Shown piece by piece: positions 7,724 to 15,376 of a stretch of 64,000 nt of DNA. The translations under genes and the position numbers were made by a program. The notes beneath the pieces were generated by a model. The model did no database searches, was not told the DNA's origin, and saw only the letters and a program-made list of their open reading frames with translations. Within the stretch, counting starts at the first letter, position 1. The number at the start of each line of letters is the position of its first letter. The DNA lies in the NCBI GenBank assembly GCA_016716385.1, contig JADJWL010000026.1, positions 310,001 to 374,000 on the forward strand, written 5' to 3'. This DNA is from Bryobacterales bacterium. Lineage in GTDB: Bacteria; Acidobacteriota; Terriglobia; Bryobacterales; Bryobacteraceae.

Positions 7724-9213
7724 ATGCGTATTCCGCTCGCCCTGCTTGCCGCCGCCACGCTCTGCGCCGACGTCGTGGAACAGGGGCCGAAGGACTCACC
7801 GCCGTCCGGCTTGCTGGCGGGCGTGGCCCGCGCCTCAATCGCGCCGCCGGTCGGCATTGCCCATCTGAACTGGGGTTCGCAAACGCACGTCGAAGCCGAG
7901 GCGATCGATCCGGCGGGCATGTTCGCGACCGCGATTGTGCTCTCCGACGGCAAACAAAAATTCGCCATGGTCGATGTCGACGCGCTGTTCGTCCGGGGCG
8001 CCAGAGAGATTATCGAGCGCGCCTCCCAGCGCACGGGCATTCCCGCGGCGCACATCCGCCTCGCCGCCACCCACACGCACGCCGGAACCGGTTTCAGCGG
8101 CGGCAAGGGACCGGTCGGCACCGATTCTTCCTCTATGAGGGGTTGATCGCACGGCACGACGCGGCGGTCGCGGACAAGATCGTGGGCGCGATCATGGAAG
8201 CCAACGCGAGTCTGGTGCCGGCGCATCTCGGCGCCGCGCGGGGCGAAGGCACGATCAACATCAATCGCCGCGTCCGGGCCAAGGATGGGCGGCCGGCCGC
8301 GGTCGGCCGCAACCCCGAGGGCACCGTCGACCGCGAACTCATCGTCTTCCGCATCGACGACGCGCAGGGCAAACCCCTCGCGGTGCTCGTGAACTTCCAG
8401 TGCCATGGCACCGTCCTGGCGTACGAGAACAAGACCATCTCGCCGGACTGGATCGGGATGACGCGGAAGGTGATCGAGGATTCCCTGCCCGGGGCTCTGG
8501 CGCTCTACTTCCAGGGCGCCGCCGGCGATCAGGGCCCGATGGAGGGCTTCACCGGAGATCTCGCCGTTCCGCATCGGTTGGGCCGCATTCTGGGCCACCA
8601 GGCCGCGGCGCTCGCTCTCAGCATTGAGACCGTGCGGCGCGAACCGTTCTTCGAGGGCTTTGTGGAATCGACGGCCTATCAGGCCAAGCAGCACTGGCGT
8701 GTGAAGGGCCCGCGGGACGCGACCCTGCGCTTCGCCACCGTGACCGTGCAGGCGCCTCCGCGAACCTATACGCGCGAAGAGCTTGCCCGCATGGAGCGCC
8801 AGGTGGCTGACGCCGAGGCCGCCGTGAAGAAACTTGGCCCCAACGCGGACCGTTGGGAGAAGCATCAGGCCGAAGCCCGTCTGCGGCGCTTCAGCGACCT
8901 GCTGCGCTCCTGGCGGAATCCGCGCACCGAGACGCTGCCCGTCGACGTCCAGGCGCTGCGCATCGGCGAATACGCCCTGGTCGCGATGCCGGGCGAGCCG
9001 TTTTCCGGCATCGGCGCCGCGGTGAAGAAGGCGTCGCCGTTCGCTGTCACCATGTTTTGCGGCTATTCATCAGGATCCGGCGGCGACTACATGCCCATCG
9101 CGTCGGAATACGAACACGGCGGCTACGAGGTGGAACGGTCGCCTTACGGAACAGGGGCCGCCGATCTGGTCATCCGCGAGGCACAGGCGCTACTGCGGAA
9201 GCTGAAGGACTGA
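7724..9213 (+). pseudogene. Neutral/alkaline ceramidase-like protein, frameshifted
   Basis: Two frames give one exported protein of about 496 residues of the neutral/alkaline non-lysosomal ceramidase N-terminal domain family, metal-dependent amidases often of unknown substrate in environmental bacteria. Part one (7724-8146) has a strong GGGAGG ribosome site, a short signal peptide, GVARASIAPPVGI and the zinc-type HTHAG motif. Part two (8143-9213) has the NFQCHGTVL and FQGAAGDQGP motifs. Around 8123-8127 the text reads GATTCTTCC; one extra T (GAT TTC TTC CTC TAT) restores a single frame. A deletion or a sequencing error is likely; no slippery motif is present. Confidence 0.75.
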
Positions 9214-9220
9214 CGCCGCG

Positions 9221-10657
9221 ATGATCACCCGCAGAGCCGCACTGGGCGCGCTGGCCGGAGCCGCCGGGGCACAACCCGCGAGGCGTCCGAACGTCGTCCT
9301 CATCCTCACCGACAATCACGGCGCCTGGACCCTCGGCTGTTACGGCAATCCCGACGTCCGCACGCCGCACATCGACCGCCTGGCTGCGGAGGGCGTGTTG
9401 TTTGAGCGCGCCCATTCGAACAACCCGGTCTGCTCTCCTACGCGCGCCAGCCTGCTGACGGGGCTGATGCCGTCCCAGCACGGCGTCCACCGCTTCCTTG
9501 GTGCGAACGGCGCACAGATGGGGCCGCGCGCGTACTACACCCTCGAAGAATTCGAAACCCTGCCGCGCGCGCTGGTCCGCGCCGGCTACACCGCCGCATT
9601 GAGCGGCAAATGGCACCTCGGCAAGAACGCGGAACCGCAGGACGGGTTCTCCTACTGGGTCACGATGCCGCACGGCGCCAGCCCCGGCTTCTACAACCAG
9701 CAGGTGATCGAGAACGGACAGGTCCGCACTGAGCCGCAATACCTGACGGATTTCTGGACGGACCACGCCGTCCGCTTCATCGAGCAGAACGCGGAGAAGC
9801 CGTTCTTTCTGATGCTTTCCTACAACGGCCCGTACGGCCTGGGGGCGTCGATGAAGGAGGAGATCCGCAACCGCCACCTCGGCTACTACCGCGATCACCC
9901 CCTGCCCTCGATGCCGCGCGACACGCCGCATCCGTGGAACTTCAACTACGGCGCCTGGACGCGAGACATCGAGGTGCGTCGCAAGTATGCCGCCGAGGTG
10001 AGCGGGATCGATGACGGGGTCGGCCGGGTTCTCGACACGCTGGAACGCCTCAACCTGCGTGACGATACGATCGTGCTGTTCATCGGCGATCAGGGGCTGG
10101 CCGGAGGGCACTCGGGCTTCTGGGGCATGGGCGACCACACACGGCCTCTTACGGCCTTCGATTGGACCACCTGGATCCCGTTCATCGTCTCGCATCGCGG
10201 CACGATCGAACCGGCTCGCCGCGAGGAACTCGTCAGCAACTATGATGTGATGCCGACGCTGCTCCAGTACCTGAATCTCGGTCCGATGCCGGCCAAACCG
10301 CCATCGCCCGGCCGCAACCTGACGCCGTTTCTCCGCGGCGCGTCGCCCTCCTGGGATAACGCCGTCTTCTTCGAGTTCGAGAATGTCCGCGCGATCCGCA
10401 CGGACGAGTGGAAGTTCATCGAGCGCGTGCATGAGCAGCCGAATGAGATGTACCACCTCGCCACCGACCCGGGCGAGCGTTTGAACCTGTGGGGACGCAA
10501 GGAGCACCTGAAGACCGAAGCCTACCTGCGCCAGCGGCTCCAGCGCTTCTTCGGCCAGTACGCGGACCCGAAATGGGACCTCTGGCGCGGCGGTTCCTCG
10601 AAGAGCGGGTTGATGACGGGCAAACTCTTCGGCTTGGACATCCAGGAAGGGCGTTGA
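9221..10657 (+). CDS. Exported sulfatase, formylglycine type
   Basis: A type I sulfatase of 478 residues hydrolysing sulfate esters, likely on glycans, in the periplasm or outside. A twin-arginine-like leader (MITRRAALGALAGAAGA) precedes mature RRPNVVLILTDNHG. The catalytic signature is CSPTRASLLTG, whose Cys must be converted to formylglycine; no maturation enzyme is in the window. SGKWHLG carries the conserved Lys/His. The usual paired Asp after the first strand reads Asp-Asn (TDNHG), and a later metal site reads GDQG, a variant set seen in some sulfatase subgroups. Seven nucleotides after the ceramidase-like gene, so probably one operon. Confidence 0.9.
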   Translation: MITRRAALGALAGAAGAQPARRPNVVLILTDNHGAWTLGCYGNPDVRTPHIDRLAAEGVLFERAHSNNPVCSPTRASLLTGLMPSQHGVHRFLGANGAQMGPRAYYTLEEFETLPRALVRAGYTAALSGKWHLGKNAEPQDGFSYWVTMPHGASPGFYNQQVIENGQVRTEPQYLTDFWTDHAVRFIEQNAEKPFFLMLSYNGPYGLGASMKEEIRNRHLGYYRDHPLPSMPRDTPHPWNFNYGAWTRDIEVRRKYAAEVSGIDDGVGRVLDTLERLNLRDDTIVLFIGDQGLAGGHSGFWGMGDHTRPLTAFDWTTWIPFIVSHRGTIEPARREELVSNYDVMPTLLQYLNLGPMPAKPPSPGRNLTPFLRGASPSWDNAVFFEFENVRAIRTDEWKFIERVHEQPNEMYHLATDPGERLNLWGRKEHLKTEAYLRQRLQRFFGQYADPKWDLWRGGSSKSGLMTGKLFGLDIQEGR

Positions 10658-10689
10658 GCGCGCAGTAGCAGCCGGTGGCCGGGCGGGCC

Positions 10690-10695
10690 TATACT
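10690..10695 (+). promoter_or_regulatory. Putative -10 box of the SelA-like gene, leaderless spacing
   Basis: TATACT lies 6 nt before the ATG at 10702, and no Shine-Dalgarno is present between them. Confidence 0.45.
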
Positions 10696-10701
10696 AGCGC
10701 T

Positions 10702-11925
10702 ATGCCCGAGCCGTTCCAAGATCTTCTCCGCCGCTGGACGCGGCGCAGTTTCTTCGCCTCGCCCCTGGCCATGTCCGCCTGGGGTGCGCCCGCCCGCATT
10801 CACGAGGTCTCGCCCGTCTACCAGAAGCTGGGAGTCCGGACGTTCATCAACGCCGTCGGCACGCTGACGACCCTCAGCGGGACGCTGATGTCTCCCCAGG
10901 TCCTCCGGGCGATGGAAGAGGCTTCGCGCAACTTTGTCCCGATCCATGAATTGCAGGAAAAGGCCGGCCTGCGGATCGCCGAATTGACCGGCGCGGAGGC
11001 GGGCTTCGTCACCTGCGGGGCGTCCGCCGGCTTGTGTGTTGCTTCCTGCGCCGCGGTCGCCGGCGACGACCGCGAGAAGATGCGCCGGCTGCCGGACCTC
11101 ACCGGCATGAAGGACGAGATCATCCTGCAGGCGCGCCACCGCAACCCCTACGATCACGCCTTTCGCATGGTCGGCGCCAAGCTGATCATCGTCGAGACCG
11201 CGGCCGAAATGCGCAAAGCGATCGGCCCCCAGACGGCGGCCATTGCGTTCGTCGCCAGCCACCACTGCCTCGGGTACAAGGTCGAGCTCGACGAAACCGT
11301 CGCCATCGCGCACGCCGCCGGGCTCCCGGTGATTCTCGACGCGGCGGCCGAATTGCCGCCGGCCGGAAACCTCTCGAAGTTCGTCAGGATGGGCGTCGAC
11401 ATGGTGGCGTTTTCCGGCGGCAAGAACATTCGCGGACCGCAGTCCACCGGCATGCTGATCGGCAAGAAGGAGTGGATCCGGAAGGCCTACGCTAACGCCG
11501 CCCCGAATAACTACTTCGCGCGGATCGCGAAAGTGGGCAAGGAAGACATTGTCGGCTTTGTGACCGCCCTCGAGCTGTTCGTCAACAAGGACCACGACGC
11601 CGAACGCCGGGAATGGCACGCAATGCTGGACCGCGTGCGCGACCGGCTGAAGGGGGCCCCCACGGTCCACACGGAGTACATTACGAACAACGACTACAGC
11701 CACTCCCCGCGGCTGAGTGTGCAGTGGGACGAGGCCAGGATCGGCATCTCGCTCACGGACATGGTGCGGCTGCTGCGCGAAGGCAACCCGTCGATTGAGG
11801 CGAGCGACATGCGCAACTTCAATCCGCCGTGGAAGGGCTTGGGCGTCTTTCCGTATAATCTCCAGCCCGGCGAAGAGATCATCGTCGCGGACCGCATTCG
11901 AGAAGTGTTGAGCCGGAAGGCCTAG
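10702..11925 (+). CDS. Exported SelA-like PLP-dependent protein
   Basis: A fold-type I PLP enzyme of 407 residues in the SelA / D-glucosaminate-6-phosphate ammonia-lyase-like branch of the aminotransferase superfamily. The PLP Lys sits in VAFSGGKNIRGPQSTG, with the cofactor Asp in VILDAAAELPP and a phosphate-binding region around CGASAGLCVA. These relatives remove ammonia or exchange groups at beta carbons; the exact substrate is unknown. The N-terminus has tandem arginines and a hydrophobic run (TRRSFFASPLAMSAWG) resembling a Tat leader, unusual for a PLP enzyme. The start at 10702 follows a -10 box directly. It ends tail-to-tail with the next gene, overlapping it by 4 bp. Confidence 0.8.
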   Translation: MPEPFQDLLRRWTRRSFFASPLAMSAWGAPARIHEVSPVYQKLGVRTFINAVGTLTTLSGTLMSPQVLRAMEEASRNFVPIHELQEKAGLRIAELTGAEAGFVTCGASAGLCVASCAAVAGDDREKMRRLPDLTGMKDEIILQARHRNPYDHAFRMVGAKLIIVETAAEMRKAIGPQTAAIAFVASHHCLGYKVELDETVAIAHAAGLPVILDAAAELPPAGNLSKFVRMGVDMVAFSGGKNIRGPQSTGMLIGKKEWIRKAYANAAPNNYFARIAKVGKEDIVGFVTALELFVNKDHDAERREWHAMLDRVRDRLKGAPTVHTEYITNNDYSHSPRLSVQWDEARIGISLTDMVRLLREGNPSIEASDMRNFNPPWKGLGVFPYNLQPGEEIIVADRIREVLSRKA

Positions 11926-14165
11926 CGCGGGCGCGGCGGCAGCGCCACCGGTCCGAAGGCGGGCAGGGCGTTGTCGTGTGCATCGCGCACGAATGCGGGA
12001 GGATCGAGCCCCCGCCCGTACCAGAGGAAGAGGGGCTCGTCCTCACGCGCTTCCGCCACGTCGAAGACAATCGCCGACCGCTCCGGTGTCGCGCGGAACA
12101 GCAGCAGTCGCGGCGAGCCGTCGGCGGCGCTGAGAGAGAAGCCTGTCGCCCGCGGACCGGCGTCGAGCGTTCCTTTGACTCCCGACAGTTGAATCCGCAG
12201 TGTGTTCCGCGAGAGCCAGACGGCTTCGGCAAGGCGCGGCCCGGGCCCGTCGAGGACGCGGCGGGCGAACCGCAGTCCGAGGCGTTCAAGGCTCGGGCGG
12301 TCGAGATGGATCGGGTCGCCGAGGTCCAGATCCACAGTGGCCACCGCTCCCGAATGCGGGATCCGGCTGTCGGCGAGCCGCTGCGCCTCCTGGACCTCGT
12401 CCCAGGCTGAGTAACCCTCGCCGGGCTCGGCGCCGTAGCGGGAAAGCTGGGCGAAATACACGGGCAGATCCGGCTGGCCGAAGTCCGCGCGGACGCTGGC
12501 GACGAAGCGCGCGAAACGCTCCCCGTAGGTGGTACCGAGTTCCCTGGTCCGGGTGTCGGCCTCGCCCTGATACCACAACATGCCGGTCACCCTGCCGCCC
12601 GCGACCTGGAAGCGGGACAGCATGTTGCCATACAGGGACTGCCGCCCCTGGGCTTTATGGTCCGGATTCCACTGTTCGAGCGACGTGCCGCCGACGGCGA
12701 CCGGAATCAATCCCACCGGGACTCCCGTGCGGCGCACCATTTCCTTGGCGAACGCGAGTCCCAGGCCCGCCCCGTGCTTCTCCCCCGGACGGTAGTGGCG
12801 GTGTTCGTGCAGCGGGTCCCGCGCGGTGCGCCATTCGCCGTCGGGTGTCAGAACCTTGACCAGCGGGTGGATCTCCTGGCGGGGCGCGAGCTCGGCGCGC
12901 CCGACCATGTTCGATTGTCCCGCCAGCACCCAGAGATCGCCCACCAGAACTTCCTCGAACCGCCGGAATCCGCGTTCGGCTCCTCCAGCGACGAGACGCA
13001 ACTCAATCGTGTAGGGTCCGCCGCCGCGCACCGGCAGTCGTGCTTCCCAGAACCCCGCGCCGGCTTGGGTCAGTTCGCGCCAGGGTCCTTCCCCGAACCG
13101 GGATTCCACCGAGCCGGCTTCGGCCGCGACCCCGGTGATCCGCAGCGTGGCGCCACCGCCGGCCTCCCGCTGGTAGACCCGGTGCGAGTCGAGACCGGAA
13201 AGGAGGGTCAAACCCTGGCGCTGGTTGGTGTGCGATTCGAGCCACTGGATCGCGGTGGGCAGGTCGGTCGCGTGGCCGCCATCGAACAGGGTCAGGCGCA
13301 CCGGTCCCGCCGTCCGGCGAAACAGGACCGCGTGTTTGCGTCCGGATTCCGTCGCCGGCTCGCTCTCGAGTCCCTCGGGCAGCCGGGCGCCGGCGACGAT
13401 CGCGTCGACGGCCGGCGGCGGGATCTGGCGGCCCCAGGCGTTGTTCGCGCGGGCGAGTTCGTTGAATGCCGAAAGCGAGTGCCGCACCGGGACAGACCCT
13501 TCGTGGCCGTCGCGAATCCCTGCCTGGATGTCGATAGGCAGGCCGCGCGCGGCGCCGAGATGGAACAGCGGCGAACGGCGGCGGTAGTGGAGCAGCGCGG
13601 GCTCGCCGGTGGGCGGGCCGCCGGTGCACTTCTCGAGCATCTGGTGGTAGCGGGTATCCTGCGTCTTCGAAAAGCGGTGCCAGGCGGAGAGATCGGTGAT
13701 CGGTACCCACGCCGAGGCCGCGGCCCAGAGACCGGGTGCGCGGTGGGCCATCGTGAGCGTCATGTGGCCGCCGCCGGAGCCGCCCGCGACGTAAATCCGG
13801 CGCGGGTCGATCTTCGCCCGGCCCAGAACGAAGGCGACGGCGTCAAGCACATCCTGGACGGCCAGTTCGGAGGCGCAGGCCTCGGGACGGTCATTCGGCC
13901 CGCGGAAGTCCGGCGACAGGAACACCCAGCCCCGGCGGCGGGTCTCCTCGAGCGCTTCCTTCCAGCCTCCGGACGTGTTGTAGGTAGCCGACCAACTATG
14001 CAGGTGCACGAGGAGCGGCTGCGGTGCGGCGGCGGGGGGAATGTCGAGGAGCGCCTTTTGTTCCACTCCGTCGAGCGAACTCGGAATCAGTACCTCCTCC
14101 TGTGCCGGAAGCAGACTCGCGGCGGCGAGCGCGGTGCACCAAATCAGGACACGGGACCAGGACAT
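11922..14165 (-). CDS. Exported alpha/beta-hydrolase fused to sialate O-acetylesterase domain
   Basis: A 747-residue exported protein with two ester-hydrolase modules. After the signal peptide (MSWSRVLIWCTALAAASLLP), residues 20-330 form an alpha/beta hydrolase of the prolyl-oligopeptidase/feruloyl-esterase type, with nucleophile elbow GGSGGGHM and a later FDGGHATD histidine. From about residue 400 comes an SGNH sialate-O-acetylesterase domain with the block I Ser in GQSNMVGRAE, a GGTSLEQWN block and LWYQGEADT. It likely deacetylates or de-esterifies glycans outside the cytoplasm. The start at 14165 replaces a longer frame because it begins the signal peptide and has a -10 box 7 nt upstream. 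A sialidase lies elsewhere in the window (41347). Confidence 0.85.
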   Translation of the reverse strand: MSWSRVLIWCTALAAASLLPAQEEVLIPSSLDGVEQKALLDIPPAAAPQPLLVHLHSWSATYNTSGGWKEALEETRRRGWVFLSPDFRGPNDRPEACASELAVQDVLDAVAFVLGRAKIDPRRIYVAGGSGGGHMTLTMAHRAPGLWAAASAWVPITDLSAWHRFSKTQDTRYHQMLEKCTGGPPTGEPALLHYRRRSPLFHLGAARGLPIDIQAGIRDGHEGSVPVRHSLSAFNELARANNAWGRQIPPPAVDAIVAGARLPEGLESEPATESGRKHAVLFRRTAGPVRLTLFDGGHATDLPTAIQWLESHTNQRQGLTLLSGLDSHRVYQREAGGGATLRITGVAAEAGSVESRFGEGPWRELTQAGAGFWEARLPVRGGGPYTIELRLVAGGAERGFRRFEEVLVGDLWVLAGQSNMVGRAELAPRQEIHPLVKVLTPDGEWRTARDPLHEHRHYRPGEKHGAGLGLAFAKEMVRRTGVPVGLIPVAVGGTSLEQWNPDHKAQGRQSLYGNMLSRFQVAGGRVTGMLWYQGEADTRTRELGTTYGERFARFVASVRADFGQPDLPVYFAQLSRYGAEPGEGYSAWDEVQEAQRLADSRIPHSGAVATVDLDLGDPIHLDRPSLERLGLRFARRVLDGPGPRLAEAVWLSRNTLRIQLSGVKGTLDAGPRATGFSLSAADGSPRLLLFRATPERSAIVFDVAEAREDEPLFLWYGRGLDPPAFVRDAHDNALPAFGPVALPPRPR

Positions 14166-14172
14166 CCAGCCG

Positions 14173-14178
14173 ATTGTA
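14173..14178 (-). promoter_or_regulatory. Putative -10 box of the esterase fusion gene, leaderless spacing
   Basis: On the minus strand TACAAT is followed by 7 nt (CGGCTGG) and then the ATG at 14165. Confidence 0.45.
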
Positions 14179-14257
14179 CCGCCATCGATTTCACACCGCC
14201 GCCAACTTTCCGTCACTCCGCGCGCGGCATCGGGCGATCGGGCAAGGGGTTCCGAAG

Positions 14258-14273
14258 TGGCACCCGGCGTGCA
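14258..14273 (+). promoter_or_regulatory. Sigma-54 promoter of the flagellar operon
   Basis: The sequence TGGCAC-CCGGC-GTGCA matches the sigma-54 consensus TGGCAC-N5-TTGCA with one mismatch, with GG and GC at the correct spacing. Transcription would start near 14284, immediately before the flgB ATG at 14285, which has no Shine-Dalgarno. Sigma-54 control of basal-body genes is known in many flagellated bacteria; here it is inferred from the site alone. Confidence 0.65.
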
Positions 14274-14284
14274 CACCGCACGGT

Positions 14285-14623
14285 ATGCTGACGCCCCTGG
14301 CCGGAAGGCTGGAACACTACATGGATCTGCTGGCCGCGCGGCAGAAACTGGTGGCGGCCAACATCGCCAACGCAGGGACCCCGGGCTACAAGACCAAGGA
14401 CATCGACTTCCAGTTTGAGTTTCTGAGCCTCACGCAAGGCGGCAAACCGCACGTCGTGGAGACGCCGGGGCTGCGCGTGAAGAATGACGGCAACAACGTC
14501 AGTTTTGACCGGGAGGCCCGCCTTCTGGCGGAGAACGCCTTGCGGTTTCAACTGGCGTCGCAACTGGCGCGCGGGCAGATCCGGATGGTGCGCTCGGCGA
14601 TTCAGGAAGGGAGGAGCGGATGA
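14285..14623 (+). CDS. flgB: Flagellar proximal rod protein FlgB
   Basis: A 112-residue rod subunit linking the MS ring to the distal rod in the periplasm. The N-terminal rod motif is complete: LEHYMDLLAARQKLVAANIA, then NAGTPGYKTKDIDF, the typical ANxxTPGY signature. The amphipathic C-terminal helix (FQLASQLARGQIRMVRSAI) needed for rod assembly is also there. The start at 14285 gives the usual short lead before the first helix; upstream in-frame ATGs would run into the divergent gene. First gene of an eight-gene flagellar operon, followed by flgC with an ATGA overlap. Confidence 0.93.
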   Translation: MLTPLAGRLEHYMDLLAARQKLVAANIANAGTPGYKTKDIDFQFEFLSLTQGGKPHVVETPGLRVKNDGNNVSFDREARLLAENALRFQLASQLARGQIRMVRSAIQEGRSG

Positions 14624-15057
14624 GTTTGTTGTCGGCGATTTCGGTGAGCGCCTCCGGGATGGCGGCGCAGCGGGTGCGGGCGGAGTTGCTCGTCGAGAAC
14701 ATGGCAAATGCCGAAACGACGCGGACACCGGAAGGCGGGCCGTACCGGCGGAAGGATGCGGTGTTCGCGAGCGAACCGCAGGGATCGCCGTTTGCCGCGG
14801 TTTTCCAGACCGAGATGGCCGCGTATTCGACCGGCGTCGGCGTGGCCGAGGTGGTCGAGGACACCAGAGAGCCCGTGCGGCGCTACCTGCCCGGGCATCC
14901 GGACGCAGATGCAGACGGGTATGTGGCATTCCCTAACGTGAGTCCGGCCGAAGACATGGTGGACCTGATGGCGGCCTCGCGCGGCTACCAGGTGAACGTC
15001 GCGGCGATCTCGGCGGTGAAGGACATGATCCAGCGTTCGATCGATTTGTTGCGATAA
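14620..15057 (+). CDS. flgC: Flagellar proximal rod protein FlgC
   Basis: A 145-residue rod protein assembling next to FlgB. It has the N-terminal coiled segment ISVSASGMAAQRVRAELLVE followed by NMANAETTRTPEGGPYRR, and the C-terminal SPAEDMVDLMAASRGYQVNV segment that is highly conserved in FlgC. Length is typical. The ATG overlaps the flgB stop, and a GGAGCGG stretch just upstream acts as ribosome site. Confidence 0.95.
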   Translation: MSLLSAISVSASGMAAQRVRAELLVENMANAETTRTPEGGPYRRKDAVFASEPQGSPFAAVFQTEMAAYSTGVGVAEVVEDTREPVRRYLPGHPDADADGYVAFPNVSPAEDMVDLMAASRGYQVNVAAISAVKDMIQRSIDLLR

Positions 15058-15063
15058 GGAACC

Positions 15064-15360
15064 ATGGCGATTTCTCCAATCTCCGGGCTGTCGGCGGGCG
15101 TGCCGGCCGCCAACCCATTGCTCCGCCGCGAGCCCGCCGGACCCACGTTCGCCGACGCGCTCTCGGATGCGGTTGGCCGGGTCGAGGCGTTTCACCGCAC
15201 GGCCGAGGCGCGCACCGAACGCTTCCTGGCCGGCGAAAGCGAGGACCTGCACGGGACGATCCTGGCCACCCAGCAGGCGGAACTGGCCTTCGAGCTGTTT
15301 CTCCAGGTGCGGAACAAGGTGGTCCAGGCCTACCAGGAAGTGATGCGCGCGCCGGTGTAG
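15064..15360 (+). CDS. fliE: Flagellar hook-basal body protein FliE
   Basis: A 98-residue adapter that joins the MS ring to the rod and is an early export substrate. The conserved C-terminal half is visible: DLHGTILATQQAELAFELFL followed by QVRNKVVQAYQEVMRAPV, where the family ends with Y-x-E-(I/V)-M-R-M-x-(V/I). A preceding GGAACC gives a weak ribosome site 6 nt after the flgC stop. Confidence 0.93.
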   Translation: MAISPISGLSAGVPAANPLLRREPAGPTFADALSDAVGRVEAFHRTAEARTERFLAGESEDLHGTILATQQAELAFELFLQVRNKVVQAYQEVMRAPV

Positions 15361-15376
15361 GCCGCCGCCCGCCGCC

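Noticed and set aside
6535..8865. A 776-residue minus-strand open frame
   Set aside because: It runs antisense to the glycerate kinase and ceramidase-like genes, which have clear motifs. Composition is Ala/Arg/Ser-rich with no domain, as expected for a GC-rich antisense frame.
12657..14291. A 544-residue plus-strand open frame
   Set aside because: Antisense to the esterase/sialate O-acetylesterase fusion, which has intact catalytic motifs.
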